Positions 1 through 8,315 of a DNA stretch of 46,364 nucleotides are shown piece by piece. The translations under genes were made by a program, and so were the position numbers. Origin of the DNA: Mycolicibacillus trivialis (GTDB taxonomy: Bacteria; Actinomycetota; Actinomycetes; Mycobacteriales; Mycobacteriaceae); contig NZ_LQPZ01000022.1 of assembly GCF_002102395.1 (NCBI RefSeq), forward strand, positions 1 through 46,364. The letters are read 5' to 3'. The number at the start of each line of letters is the position of its first letter. The stretch's first letter is position 1. Below the pieces are notes generated by a model, which was given only the letters and a program-made list of their open reading frames with translations, had not been told where the DNA came from and did not search any database.

Positions 1-336
1 CCCGCAGACCTGCCTCCGCCCCCGGCCGACGCCCCGCCCATGGAGGCGTTCACCGCGATGCCGCCGCAGGGCCCGGCCGACCCGGGTGCGCTGCCGGACC
101 TGCAGTCGGTGCCGCAGCCGGTGTTCGACGTGGCCAACCAGCTGATGTCCGGCGAGACCCCCACCGGGTTGACGCTGCCGGAGAACATGCCGGTCGGCCC
201 GGAGGTCCCGCGTGACCTGGCTGGCCACCCCGACGCCGCCTATGTGCAGGAACTGTGGCAGGCCATGCAGGACCAGGGCATCAACAACGACGATGCACTG
301 GCCGCACTGACCAACCCGGACCTGCAGCCGGCGTAA
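1..336 (+). CDS. rpfA: Resuscitation-promoting factor RpfA, C-terminal part (5' end outside window)
   Basis: The frame is open from base 1, so only the last ~111 codons are present; an internal ATG at 40 is unlikely to be the start. The visible part is Pro/Ala/Asp-rich and then becomes a compact C-terminal segment (AYVQELWQAM, then DALAAL) that matches my memory of the M. tuberculosis RpfA C-terminus (AYTKKLWQAI, then DALDSL). RpfA is a secreted lysozyme-like peptidoglycan hydrolase that helps wake dormant cells; its catalytic domain would lie upstream of the window. Convergence with moaE at this spot matches the Rv0866/Rv0867c arrangement in M. tuberculosis, which supports the call beyond the short similarity. 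Confidence 0.8.
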   Translation, partial: PADLPPPPADAPPMEAFTAMPPQGPADPGALPDLQSVPQPVFDVANQLMSGETPTGLTLPENMPVGPEVPRDLAGHPDAAYVQELWQAMQDQGINNDDALAALTNPDLQPA

Positions 337-384
337 GACCGTTTCGAGTTGGGCGGGTTCGGCTTCGTGCCGGGCCCGCTCACT

Positions 385-414
385 CGTCTCTGGGGAGGGC
401 GTCTCTGGGGAGGG
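385..414. repeat. Perfect 15-bp tandem duplication between rpfA and moaE
   Basis: The unit CGTCTCTGGGGAGGG occurs twice head to tail in the convergent intergenic space. A second, looser pair (ATCAGGCCGAGCC at 432-444 and 451-463) follows and runs into the moaE stop codon. This looks like replication-slippage sequence; no function is evident. Confidence 0.8.
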
Positions 415-451
415 CTGAGCCGAGCCAGCCCATCAGGCCGAGCCGGCCGGA

Positions 452-889
452 TCAGGCCGAGCCCACCCACTCCTCGGTGCCGTCGGCGAAGAACTGGTGC
501 TTCCACACCGGTAGCCGCTCCTTGATGGTGTCGACCAGCAGCGCGCAGGTGGTGAACGCCTCACGGCGGTGATCGGCGGCCACGGCGGCCACCAGGGCGG
601 CATCGCCGATGTGCAGGGTGCCGACGCGGTGGCTGGCCGCGACCGCCCGCACCCCGTGCGCCTGCGCCGCGACCTCCGCGACCGCCTCGGCCAGCACCTC
701 CTGGGCCGACGGGTGCGCCGAGTACTCCAGGTGCAGCACGTCGCGGCCGCCGTCGTGGTTGCGCACCGCCCCGACGAACCCGACGACCGCGCCCGCGGCG
801 CGGTGCATCACCAGTTCCTCGTGCTCGGCGAGGACGATCGGCTCGGTGCTCAACTCCGCGCGCAAGACTTCCGCGGGGGCCGCGGTCAT
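452..889 (-). CDS. moaE: Molybdopterin synthase catalytic subunit MoaE
   Basis: MoaE, with the sulfur carrier MoaD, converts cyclic pyranopterin monophosphate to molybdopterin in the cytoplasm. The 145-residue protein has the family features: [11 protein letters not shown] near residue 37, LEYSAHPSA, the [11 protein letters not shown] segment, and a C-terminal [13 protein letters not shown] segment with the conserved KERLPVWK lysines. The frame continues upstream to 1021, but the ATG at 889 is chosen because it overlaps the mog stop in an ATGA tetranucleotide (886-889), typical of translational coupling. It is last in the moaC-mog-moaE operon and matches moaE2 (Rv0866). No moaD is seen nearby. 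Confidence 0.92.
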   Translation of the reverse strand: MTAAPAEVLRAELSTEPIVLAEHEELVMHRAAGAVVGFVGAVRNHDGGRDVLHLEYSAHPSAQEVLAEAVAEVAAQAHGVRAVAASHRVGTLHIGDAALVAAVAADHRREAFTTCALLVDTIKERLPVWKHQFFADGTEEWVGSA

Positions 890-1362
890 CGCTTGTGGTC
901 TTTGCCGGCGATCTGGTCCAGCGCGTGGTCGAGCACGTCGGCGAGCACGCCGAGGCCGTCGCGCACCCCCCCGGTCGAGCCGGGCAGGTTCACGATCAGG
1001 GTGTTCCCGGCCACCCCGCACACCCCGCGGGACAGCACCGCGGTGGGCACCTTGGGCAGACCGGCGCGGCGGATGGCGTCGGCCAGCCCGACCACCTCGT
1101 AGTCCAGCACGGCCAGGGTCTGGGCGGGGGTGTCATCGGACGGCGAGATGCCGGTGCCGCCGGTGGTGATGACGACGTCGGCGCCGATCGCCTCGCGCAG
1201 CGCCTGCCCGACCGCGTCGCCGTCGGGAACCACCTGCGGCTCGGGGGCTGCGAAGCCGCGTTCGGCGAGCCAGTCGGCGATGATCGGCCCGGAGCGGTCC
1301 TCGTAGGTGCCGGCGGCGGCCCGGGTCGAGGCGACGATGATGTGTGCTGTCCGGTTGCTCAT
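886..1362 (-). CDS. mog: Molybdenum cofactor biosynthesis protein, MogA/MoaB family
   Basis: This 158-residue protein belongs to the MogA/MoaB family, which adenylates molybdopterin before molybdate insertion. Visible motifs are the [17 protein letters not shown] segment that binds the pterin phosphate and the [13 protein letters not shown] segment near the C-terminus, both diagnostic. The ATG at 1362 is preferred over one four codons upstream (1374) because it forms an ATGA overlap with the moaC stop; the downstream end overlaps moaE the same way. Position between moaC and moaE corresponds to Rv0865. Whether it works as MogA or MoaB cannot be settled from sequence alone. Confidence 0.9.
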   Translation of the reverse strand: MSNRTAHIIVASTRAAAGTYEDRSGPIIADWLAERGFAAPEPQVVPDGDAVGQALREAIGADVVITTGGTGISPSDDTPAQTLAVLDYEVVGLADAIRRAGLPKVPTAVLSRGVCGVAGNTLIVNLPGSTGGVRDGLGVLADVLDHALDQIAGKDHKR

Positions 1363-1853
1363 GAGCGCTCCCATGTTCCGTGTCGGCCGCCTTCTTTGCG
1401 CAGCACCCGCACGTCGTCGAGTGTCGCGGCGCGGTCGACTGCCTTGACCATGTCATAGAGGGTGAGGCCGGCGACGCTGACCGCGGTCAGGGCTTCCATC
1501 TCCACGCCGGTGCGGTCGGTGCTGCGCACGGTCGCGGTGATCGCGATCTCGGCGGCACCGATGTCGAACTGCACGTCGACGCCGCTGAGCGCCAACTGGT
1601 GGCAGAGCGGGATCAGTTCGCTGGTGCGTTTGGCGGCCATGATCCCGGCCAGGCGAGCGGTGGCCAGCGCGTCGCCCTTGGGCAGCCCGCCCGCCGAGAT
1701 CAACTGCACCACCTGCGCCGACGTCCGGAACACCCCGGCGGCCACCGCGATGCGACGGGTGCTCGACTTCTCGGTGACGTCGACCATGTGGGCGGCGCCG
1801 TGTTCGTCGAGGTGGGAGAGCGGGCTCGGTGTCGGTTCGGACTCCTCAGCCAC
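1359..1853 (-). CDS. moaC: Cyclic pyranopterin monophosphate synthase MoaC
   Basis: MoaC converts the MoaA product to cyclic pyranopterin monophosphate, the first committed molybdopterin intermediate. Family signatures are present in order: HMVDVTEK near the N-terminus, KGDALATARLAGIMAAKRTSEL, PLCHQLALSGVDV, and the GVEMEALTAVSVAGLTLYDMVKA core. Two in-frame GTG codons are possible. The one at 1862 overlaps an AGGAG sequence, while the GTG at 1853 lies 8 bases after GGAG, so 1853 is chosen (164 residues). The stop overlaps the mog start by 4 bases. It corresponds to moaC2 (Rv0864). Confidence 0.92.
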   Translation of the reverse strand: MAEESEPTPSPLSHLDEHGAAHMVDVTEKSSTRRIAVAAGVFRTSAQVVQLISAGGLPKGDALATARLAGIMAAKRTSELIPLCHQLALSGVDVQFDIGAAEIAITATVRSTDRTGVEMEALTAVSVAGLTLYDMVKAVDRAATLDDVRVLRKEGGRHGTWERS

Positions 1854-1864
1854 GCGGTTCACTC

Positions 1865-2053
1865 CTACTTGTTGACGACGGTGACCGGGTGCACGTAGGG
1901 GATGTCGTCGGTGGGCAGCGGGAACTCGACCTCACCGAACGGTGACAGCGCGCCGGGCCGGTCGGTCGCCAGCTCGCTCACCGCGATCTCATCGGGGCCG
2001 ACGTCCGGCCACCCGTTGTCCACGTACCTGGTTTTATCCACAGTCTCAGCCAC
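1865..2053 (-). CDS. Small conserved hypothetical protein (Rv0863-like position)
   Basis: A 62-residue acidic, Pro/Asp-rich protein with no transmembrane segment, signal peptide or cysteine. It starts at an ATG at 2053, opposite and 63 bases from the divergent Rv0862c-like gene, and ends a few bases before moaC, whose ribosome binding site overlaps its stop region. It is therefore probably the first gene of the molybdopterin operon. Rv0863 sits at the same place in M. tuberculosis, which is the main reason for accepting so short a frame. Function unknown. Confidence 0.65.
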   Translation of the reverse strand: MAETVDKTRYVDNGWPDVGPDEIAVSELATDRPGALSPFGEVEFPLPTDDIPYVHPVTVVNK

Positions 2054-2116
2054 GGCCCCATTCTGACAGGTCAGGCCCGGCGATGTTGCCGGGCGTCTGT
2101 TTTACGCTGGTCGGCG

Positions 2117-4372
2117 ATGACCGAGAACGCCCCGAACGTCACGTTGGGGTCCTGGCTGGCCGATCTTCCCGACGATCGGCTGGTCCGGCTACTGCAACTG
2201 CGCCCGGACCTGGCCCAGCCCCCGCCGGGCAGCATCGCGGCGCTGGCGGCGCGCGCCCAGGCCCGCCAGTCGATCAACGCCGCCTGCGACGACCTGGACT
2301 TCCTGCACCTGGCGGTGCTCGACGCGCTGCTGGTGCTGCACGCCGACACCACCGCGGTGCCGGTGGCGAAACTGACCGCGCTGTTCGGTGAGCGCGCCCC
2401 CCACGACGCGGTCGAGCAGGCCCTAGCCGACCTCGCCGACCGCGCGCTGGCCTGGGGCGACAGTGCGGTGCAGGTCGCCCCGGAAGCCGGCGCCGGCCTG
2501 CCCTGGTATCCCGGCCAGGTCACCGTGGAGGCCGACGACCGCGGCGCCGACGAGCTCATCGCCGTGATCGAGGACCTCGACGACGCGCAGCGCGAGGTGC
2601 TCGAGCGGCTGGTCTCCGGCTCCCCGATCGGCCGCACCCGCGACGCCGCGCCCGGCGCCCCGGCCGACCGGCCGGTGCCGCGGCTGCTGGCCGCCGGCCT
2701 GCTGCGCCAGCTCGACGACGAGACCGTAATCCTGCCCCGCCGGGTGGGCCAGGTGCTGCGCGTCGAGGAGCCCGGCCCCGAGCAGCTGACCGCCCCCGAC
2801 CCGGTCGTCGCGACCCACCGTGACGTCGACGCCGCCGCCGCGGGCGCGGTCATCGACCTGCTCCGCGAGGCCGACGTCGTCCTCGACCAGCTCGGCGCGG
2901 TGCCGGCCGCCGAACTGCGCACCGGCGGACTCGGGGTGCGCGAGGTGCGCCGGCTGGCCAAGACCACCAGCATCGACGAGGTCCGGCTGAGCCTGATCCT
3001 GAGCCTGACCGCCGCCGCCGGGCTGATCGCCAGCGGCATCCCCGACCCCGAACCCGAGGACGGTGAGGGCCCGTTCTGGGCGCCGACCATCGGCACCGAC
3101 CGGTTCGCCGATCTGACCACCGCGCAGCGCTGGCACGTGCTGGCCCGCACCTGGCTGGACCTGCCGGCCCGGCCGAGCCTGATCGGCAGCCGCGGCCCCG
3201 ACGGCAAGACCTGCGGGGCGCTGTCGGATGCGCTGTATTCCACCGCGGCGCCGCTGGACCGCCGGCTGCTGCTGGAGTTGCTGGCCGACCTGCCCGCCGG
3301 GTCCGCCGTGGACGTGGCGTCCGCGTCGGCGGCGCTGGTGTGGCGCCGCCCGCGCTGGGCGCGCCGGCTGCAGCCCGAGCCGGTGGAGGATCTGCTCGAG
3401 GAGGCGCACGCGCTGGGCCTGGTCGGCCGCGGTGCCCTGAGCGCCCCGGGCCGGGCGCTGCTGGGCGCGGAGGACCCCGACGATGCCACCGTGGTCGCCG
3501 CGATGGACCGCGCGCTGCCCGCCCCGATCGACCACTTCCTGGTGCAGGCCGACCTGACCGTGGTGGTGCCCGGCCCGCTGGAGCGTCCGCTGGCCGAGGA
3601 GTTGGGCGTGGTGGCCACCGTCGAGTCGGCGGGGGCGGCGATGGTCTACCGGATCAGCGAGGCCTCGCTGCGCCACGCGCTGGACACCGGCCGCACCGGC
3701 GCTGGGCTGCAGGCGTTCTTCGAGAAGCACTCCAAGACCCCGATCCCGCAGGGGCTGACCTACCTCATCGACGACGTGGCACGCCGACACGGCCAGCTGC
3801 GCATCGGGGTGGCCGCGGCGTTCATCCGTTGCGACGACGCCGCGCTGCTGGCCCAGGCGGTCGCGATTCCCGACGCCGAGCGCCTGGCGCTGCGCGCCCT
3901 GGCCCCGACGGTGGCGGTCGCGCAGGCGCCGATCGCCGAGGTCCTCACCGCGCTGCGCGACGCCGGGTTCGCCCCGGCCGCCGAGGACGCCACCGGCGCC
4001 GTGGTGGATCTGCGCCCCGGCGGCGCCCGGGTGCCCGGAGCCGTGCGCCGGCGCTCCTACCGTCCGCCGCCGCCGCCGAACCCGGAGACGCTGGGCGCGA
4101 TCGTCGGGGTGTTGCGCAAGGTCACCGCCGGGCCGTTCGACACCGTCCGCCAGCAGCCGGGAACGATCCTGATGCTGCTCAAACAGGCCGCGCTGGCCCA
4201 CGCCGACGTCGTGCTCGGCTACGTCGACGCCGCGGGAGTCGCCACCCAGCGAGTGGTCTCCCCGATCAGCGTGGCCGGCGGGCAACTGGTGGCGTTCGAC
4301 TCCGCGACCTCCCGGGTCCGCGAGTTCGCCGTGCACCGCATCACCTCGGTGGTGTCGGCGACGTCCGGATAA
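2117..4372 (+). CDS. Helicase-associated XPB/Ssl2-like protein (Rv0862c-like)
   Basis: A 751-residue Ala/Leu/Asp-rich soluble protein with repeated helical segments. It has no Walker A or DEAD/DEAH motif, so it is not itself a helicase motor. Its length and position directly upstream of the XPB helicase match Rv0862c, a family annotated with a helicase-associated or XPB/Ssl2 N-terminal-like domain. The C-terminal ~130 residues include a basic proline stretch (RRRSYRPPPPPNPE) and a segment resembling WYL-type domains (LGYVDAAG...QRVVSPISVAGGQLVAF). Co-transcription with xpb (34-base gap) suggests a DNA-repair partner role, which is inference. The ATG at 2117 follows the divergent intergenic region. 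Confidence 0.82.
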   Translation: MTENAPNVTLGSWLADLPDDRLVRLLQLRPDLAQPPPGSIAALAARAQARQSINAACDDLDFLHLAVLDALLVLHADTTAVPVAKLTALFGERAPHDAVEQALADLADRALAWGDSAVQVAPEAGAGLPWYPGQVTVEADDRGADELIAVIEDLDDAQREVLERLVSGSPIGRTRDAAPGAPADRPVPRLLAAGLLRQLDDETVILPRRVGQVLRVEEPGPEQLTAPDPVVATHRDVDAAAAGAVIDLLREADVVLDQLGAVPAAELRTGGLGVREVRRLAKTTSIDEVRLSLILSLTAAAGLIASGIPDPEPEDGEGPFWAPTIGTDRFADLTTAQRWHVLARTWLDLPARPSLIGSRGPDGKTCGALSDALYSTAAPLDRRLLLELLADLPAGSAVDVASASAALVWRRPRWARRLQPEPVEDLLEEAHALGLVGRGALSAPGRALLGAEDPDDATVVAAMDRALPAPIDHFLVQADLTVVVPGPLERPLAEELGVVATVESAGAAMVYRISEASLRHALDTGRTGAGLQAFFEKHSKTPIPQGLTYLIDDVARRHGQLRIGVAAAFIRCDDAALLAQAVAIPDAERLALRALAPTVAVAQAPIAEVLTALRDAGFAPAAEDATGAVVDLRPGGARVPGAVRRRSYRPPPPPNPETLGAIVGVLRKVTAGPFDTVRQQPGTILMLLKQAALAHADVVLGYVDAAGVATQRVVSPISVAGGQLVAFDSATSRVREFAVHRITSVVSATSG

Positions 4373-4406
4373 TGGGCCGGGTGACATTGCGAAGGGAGCG
4401 GGACCG

Positions 4407-6056
4407 ATGACCGAAGGACCGCTGATCGTCCAATCGGACAAGACCGTGCTGCTCGAGGTCGACCACGAGCTGGCCGGTGACGCCCGCGCGGCGATCGCCC
4501 CGTTCGCCGAGCTGGAACGCGCCCCCGAGCACGTGCACACCTACCGGATCACGCCGCTGGCGCTGTGGAACGCCCGCGCCGCCGGCCACGACGCCGAGCA
4601 GGTGGTCGACGCCCTGGTCAGCTACTCGCGCTACCCGGTGCCGCAGCCGCTGCTGGTCGACATCGTCGACACCATGGCCCGCTACGGCCGGCTGCAGCTG
4701 GTCAAGCATCCCGCTCACGGTCTGACCCTGGTCAGCCTGGATCGGGCGGTCCTTGAGGAGGTGCTGCGGCACAAGAAGATCGTGCCGATGCTCGGCGACC
4801 GCATCGACGACGACACCGTCGCGGTGCACCCCAGTGAGCGCGGCCGCATCAAGCAGGTGCTGCTCAAGATCGGCTGGCCGGCCGAGGACCTGGCCGGCTA
4901 CGTCGACGGCGAGGCCCACCCGATCGCGCTGGAGCAGAACGGCTGGGAGCTGCGCGACTACCAGGAGATGGCCACCGACTCGTTCTGGGCCGGCGGCTCG
5001 GGCGTCGTGGTGTTGCCGTGTGGGGCGGGAAAGACGCTGGTGGGTGCGGCTGCGATGGCCAAGGCGGCGGCCACCACGCTGATCCTGGTCACCAACACCG
5101 TGGCAGGACGGCAGTGGCGCCGCGAGCTGCTCGCCCGCACGTCGCTCACGGAGGATGAGATCGGCGAGTACTCCGGGGAGCGCAAGGAGATCCGCCCGGT
5201 GACCATCGCCACCTACCAGGTGATCACCCGGCGCACCAAGGGCGAGTACCGGCACCTGGAGCTCTTCGACAGCCGCGACTGGGGGCTGATCATCTACGAC
5301 GAGGTGCACCTGCTGCCGGCGCCGGTGTTCCGGATGACTGCCGATCTGCAGTCGCGGCGGCGGCTGGGGCTGACGGCCACCTTGATCCGCGAGGACGGCC
5401 GCGAGGGCGACGTGTTCTCGCTGATCGGGCCGAAGCGCTACGACGCGCCGTGGAAGGACATCGAGGCGCAGGGCTGGATCGCACCGGCCGAGTGCGTCGA
5501 GGTGCGGGTGACGATGACCGACAACGAGCGGATGCTCTACGCGACCGCCGAGCCCGAGGAGCGCTACAAGCTGTGCTCCACCGCGCACTCCAAGGTGGCG
5601 GTGGTCAAGGCGATCCTGGCCGCCCACCCCGACGAGCAGACCCTGGTGATCGGGGCCTACCTCGACCAGCTGGAGGAGCTCGGCGAGCAATTGGACGCCC
5701 CGGTGATCCAGGGTTCGACCAAGACCGCCGAGCGGGAGGCGCTGTTCGACGCGTTCCGGCGCGGGGAGATTTCCACGCTGGTGGTCTCCAAGGTCGCCAA
5801 CTTCTCCATCGACCTGCCCGAGGCGGCGGTGGCGGTGCAGGTGTCGGGCACGTTCGGGTCGCGGCAGGAGGAGGCGCAGCGGCTGGGCCGGTTGCTGCGG
5901 CCCAAGGCCGGCGGCGGCGGCGCGATGTTCTACTCGGTGGTCTCCCGGGACAGCCTGGACGCCGACTACGCCGCGCACCGGCAGCGGTTCCTCGCCGAGC
6001 AGGGCTACGGCTATGTGATCAAGGACGCCGACGACCTGTTGGGGCCGGCGATCTAA
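4407..6056 (+). CDS. xpb: DNA repair helicase XPB (SF2 family)
   Basis: A 549-residue superfamily 2 ATP-dependent 3'-5' DNA helicase homologous to archaeal and eukaryotic XPB/ERCC3 and to Rv0861c. Motifs in order: N-terminal XPB damage-recognition-like region; Q/motif I segment ELRDYQEMA followed by LPCGAGKTLVGAAA (Walker A, ~residue 207); TNTVAGRQWRREL (Ia); IIYDEVHLLPA (motif II, DEVH); GLTATLIREDG (III, plus the RED motif typical of XPB); QGSTKTAERE, VVSKVANFSIDLP (V) and QRLGRLLRPK (VI). All catalytic motifs are intact. The start at 4407 is preceded by a GAAGGGAG ribosome binding site. It forms a two-gene operon with the upstream Rv0862c-like gene. Confidence 0.95.
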   Translation: MTEGPLIVQSDKTVLLEVDHELAGDARAAIAPFAELERAPEHVHTYRITPLALWNARAAGHDAEQVVDALVSYSRYPVPQPLLVDIVDTMARYGRLQLVKHPAHGLTLVSLDRAVLEEVLRHKKIVPMLGDRIDDDTVAVHPSERGRIKQVLLKIGWPAEDLAGYVDGEAHPIALEQNGWELRDYQEMATDSFWAGGSGVVVLPCGAGKTLVGAAAMAKAAATTLILVTNTVAGRQWRRELLARTSLTEDEIGEYSGERKEIRPVTIATYQVITRRTKGEYRHLELFDSRDWGLIIYDEVHLLPAPVFRMTADLQSRRRLGLTATLIREDGREGDVFSLIGPKRYDAPWKDIEAQGWIAPAECVEVRVTMTDNERMLYATAEPEERYKLCSTAHSKVAVVKAILAAHPDEQTLVIGAYLDQLEELGEQLDAPVIQGSTKTAEREALFDAFRRGEISTLVVSKVANFSIDLPEAAVAVQVSGTFGSRQEEAQRLGRLLRPKAGGGGAMFYSVVSRDSLDADYAAHRQRFLAEQGYGYVIKDADDLLGPAI

Positions 6057-6115
6057 CACAATCAGCCCCCGCCCCGGGGGAGACAGCAGAAGGTGAGATC
6101 GGCTAACATTCCCCT

Positions 6116-6574
6116 ATGACGACGACGACCAAGCGTGTGCTGCGTGCCGCCGGTGCTGCGCTGGCGCTGGGCATCGCCGCTCCGCTGTTCAGCGGGGTCG
6201 CGGCGGCCGACTCGACCGAGGACTACCCGATCCCGCGGCGGATCATCGCCACCGACTGCACCGCCGAGCAGATCCTGGCCGCGGCCCGCGACTTCACCCC
6301 GATCTACTACGACCGCTACATGGCCGACTACAACAACAAGTCGCCCGACGTGCAGCGGCGTACCCGCGACAAGTTCCACTGGTTTTTCTCGATCAGCCCG
6401 GCCGAGCGTCGCGCCTACTCCGAGGAGATGGCCACGAACATCTACCACGACACGCTGGTGTTCGACTGGCCTAACCACGGCAAGATCTTCTTCAACAACA
6501 AGGGCGTCGCCGCCAAGGAGACCGAGAACTGCATGAACTACCCGCCGGACGACCCGTCGGTGTGGATCCGATGA
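6116..6574 (+). CDS. Secreted DUF5078-like protein
   Basis: A 152-residue protein with a Sec signal peptide: basic MTTTTKR start, hydrophobic [14 protein letters not shown] core and likely cleavage after VAAA-D near residue 30. The mature part is rich in Tyr, Asp and Asn and has two cysteines (TDC near 46 and ENC near the end) that could form a disulfide. It resembles the mycobacterial DUF5078 family (from memory; function unknown). Its TGA overlaps the ATG of the next small secreted protein (ATGA at 6571-6574), so the two are co-translated and may act together in the envelope. Confidence 0.75.
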   Translation: MTTTTKRVLRAAGAALALGIAAPLFSGVAAADSTEDYPIPRRIIATDCTAEQILAAARDFTPIYYDRYMADYNNKSPDVQRRTRDKFHWFFSISPAERRAYSEEMATNIYHDTLVFDWPNHGKIFFNNKGVAAKETENCMNYPPDDPSVWIR

Positions 6575-6912
6575 GGGCCATACGCGCAACGGTGGTCGCG
6601 GCGCTGGCGGCGCTGCCGCTCACGCTGGCCGTCCCGGCGCACGCCGACGACGTCGACAGCCAGTTCAACCGGCAGTTGCAGACCTACGGCATCTACGCGC
6701 CGAAGGACAAGAACGCCTACCTGGCCAAGATCACCTGCCACCGGTTGGGCACCCACCTGGACGCCAACGCCGCGGAGTCGATCGCGTTTCTGAGCAAGAA
6801 CCTCGACCGGCACAGCACCGAGGCTCAGAAGTGGCAGTTCCTGGGCCTGTCGATCACCACCTACTGCCCCGACCTGAGCTACGTCGTCGAGCAGGCTGCC
6901 GCACAACGCTGA
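6571..6912 (+). CDS. Secreted DUF732-family protein
   Basis: A 113-residue protein from the ATG at 6571, chosen over one three codons upstream because it makes an ATGA overlap with the preceding gene. An N-terminal signal peptide ends at VPAHA-DD (~residue 25). The mature ~88 residues have the DUF732 layout: [13 protein letters not shown], a [10 protein letters not shown] segment with the first cysteine, a central helix, and a C-terminal [13 protein letters not shown] carrying the second cysteine. DUF732 proteins are small secreted mycobacterial proteins of unknown function held by one disulfide. Pairing with the DUF5078-like gene suggests a two-gene secretory unit. Confidence 0.82.
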   Translation: MRAIRATVVAALAALPLTLAVPAHADDVDSQFNRQLQTYGIYAPKDKNAYLAKITCHRLGTHLDANAAESIAFLSKNLDRHSTEAQKWQFLGLSITTYCPDLSYVVEQAAAQR

Positions 6913-6945
6913 CCGCGCGGCGCCTCTGCTGCTAGGTTTCCTTCC

Positions 6946-7215
6946 ATGAGTAGCGGCTCGGTTCCCGGCGGGGTCGTACACGCGCTCCCCGACGATCTGC
7001 GCGAGGCGCTGGCCGCGGAGCCCGCGCTCCTGGCGGCCTGGCGTGACATCACGCCGCTGGCCCGCAACGAGTTCATCTGCTGGGTCGAGGACGCCAAGCA
7101 GGCCGCGACCCGCCAACGCCGTATCCGCCGCACCGGCGAAGAGTTGGCCGAGGGCAAGCGCCGGCCGTGCTGCTGGCCGGGGTGCAAGCATCGGGAGCGC
7201 ACGGGTAAGCCATGA
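6946..7215 (+). CDS. OmdA/YdeI-domain small protein
   Basis: An 89-residue protein with the signature of the YdeI/OmpD-associated (OmdA) domain: LPDDLREAL, LARNEFICWVEDAKQAATR, then RRIRRTGEELAEGKRR. The family is linked to bacteriocin tolerance in some species, but its molecular role is unclear. The C-terminus adds a CCWPGCKH cluster whose three cysteines and histidine could bind a metal (inference). The N-terminal DUF1905 half often found with this domain is absent. Its TGA overlaps the ATG of the alcohol dehydrogenase (7212-7215), implying coupled translation. Confidence 0.75.
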   Translation: MSSGSVPGGVVHALPDDLREALAAEPALLAAWRDITPLARNEFICWVEDAKQAATRQRRIRRTGEELAEGKRRPCCWPGCKHRERTGKP

Positions 7216-8300
7216 GAATTCAAGCGGCCGTGCTCCGCGACCCGCAGGGCCCGTTCACGATCGAGGACCTCGACCTCGCCGACCCCGGGCCGCATCAGAT
7301 CCTGGTCAAGGTCGCCGCCGTCGGGCACTGCCACACCGATGTGTTGCCGCGCGCCCAGATCGGTTTCGGTGCACCGCCGATCGTGCTCGGGCACGAAGGC
7401 GCCGGAGTGGTCGAGGCGGTCGGCTCGGCGGTCGAGACCGTCGCGGTCGGCGATCACGTCGTGCTCAGCTTCGACTCGTGCGGAACGTGCGCGAATTGCC
7501 GTGGCGCACACCCGGCGTACTGCGACACGTTCTTCCCGCGCAACCTCGGCGGGCCCGCACTGGACGGGTCGGTGAGCCACGTCGACGGTGCCGGAACGCC
7601 GGTGGCGGGACGGTGGTTCGGCCAGTCCTCGTTCGCCACCCACGCACTGGTCGACGCGAAGAACGCCGTCGTCGTCGACCCGAGCCTGCCGCTGGCGATG
7701 CTGGCGCCGCTGGCCTGCGGCGTGCAGACCGGCGCCGGCGCCATCCTCGAGGCCCTCGACGTGCGCCCCGGTGACGGGGTGGTGATCACCGGGACGGGTG
7801 CGGTCGGACTCTCGGCGGTGATGGCCGCCAACGCCGTCGGCGCGGGGCCGATCATCGCCGTCGACATCAACGCCGACCGCCTCGCGCTGGCAAGCGAATT
7901 CGGCGCCACCCACGCCATCGACGGTGCGGCCGGTGACCTTACCGAGCAGATCGCTGCGCTCGCGCCGCGCTACGGCCTGGATACCACCGGGCTGCCCGCG
8001 GTCATCACCGCCGTCGTCGACGCCCTTCCCGCCCGCGGTGTGCTGGGTCTGGTCGGGGTGCAGCAATCGGATCTGGTGTTGGCGCCCACGGCGCTTGCCG
8101 CAGGCAAGACCCTCACCGGCATCTTGGAGGGCAGCGTCGATCCGCAGGTCTTCATCCCGCGACTCATCGGGCTGTGGCAGGCGGGGAAGCTGCCGTTCGA
8201 CCGGCTCGTGACCACCCTGCCGCTGTCGGAGATCAATACCGCCGAGCAGCGCGCCCTGGCCGGGGAGATCATCAAGCCGGTGCTGATCCCCGGCGAGTGA
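7212..8300 (+). CDS. Zinc-dependent alcohol dehydrogenase (MDR superfamily, aryl-alcohol type)
   Basis: A 362-residue medium-chain dehydrogenase/reductase that would interconvert alcohols and aldehydes with NAD(P). The catalytic zinc site is visible as C40-H-T-D and GHEG (H61, E62). The structural zinc lobe has four cysteines at ~90, 93, 96 and 104 (CGTCANC, then C). The Rossmann motif is GTGAVGLSAV near residue 195, followed by an acidic VDIN that suggests NAD preference. The best general match is the benzyl/aryl-alcohol dehydrogenase group; substrate is not deducible. Translationally coupled to the OmdA-domain gene upstream and convergent with mmpL, only 15 bases away. Confidence 0.88.
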   Translation: MRIQAAVLRDPQGPFTIEDLDLADPGPHQILVKVAAVGHCHTDVLPRAQIGFGAPPIVLGHEGAGVVEAVGSAVETVAVGDHVVLSFDSCGTCANCRGAHPAYCDTFFPRNLGGPALDGSVSHVDGAGTPVAGRWFGQSSFATHALVDAKNAVVVDPSLPLAMLAPLACGVQTGAGAILEALDVRPGDGVVITGTGAVGLSAVMAANAVGAGPIIAVDINADRLALASEFGATHAIDGAAGDLTEQIAALAPRYGLDTTGLPAVITAVVDALPARGVLGLVGVQQSDLVLAPTALAAGKTLTGILEGSVDPQVFIPRLIGLWQAGKLPFDRLVTTLPLSEINTAEQRALAGEIIKPVLIPGE

Positions 8301-8315
8301 GGGGTCAGGCCCTAC

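Noticed and set aside
2423..4540. A 705-codon open frame on the minus strand opposite the Rv0862c-like gene
   Set aside because: It is Arg/Gly/Gln-rich with no recognisable domain and fully antisense to a well supported gene; long antisense frames are expected in high-GC DNA.
6066..6080. Short CCCCC/GGGGG hairpin after xpb as a terminator
   Set aside because: The stem is only five base pairs and could be chance in GC-rich DNA; the promoter of the next gene must also lie here.
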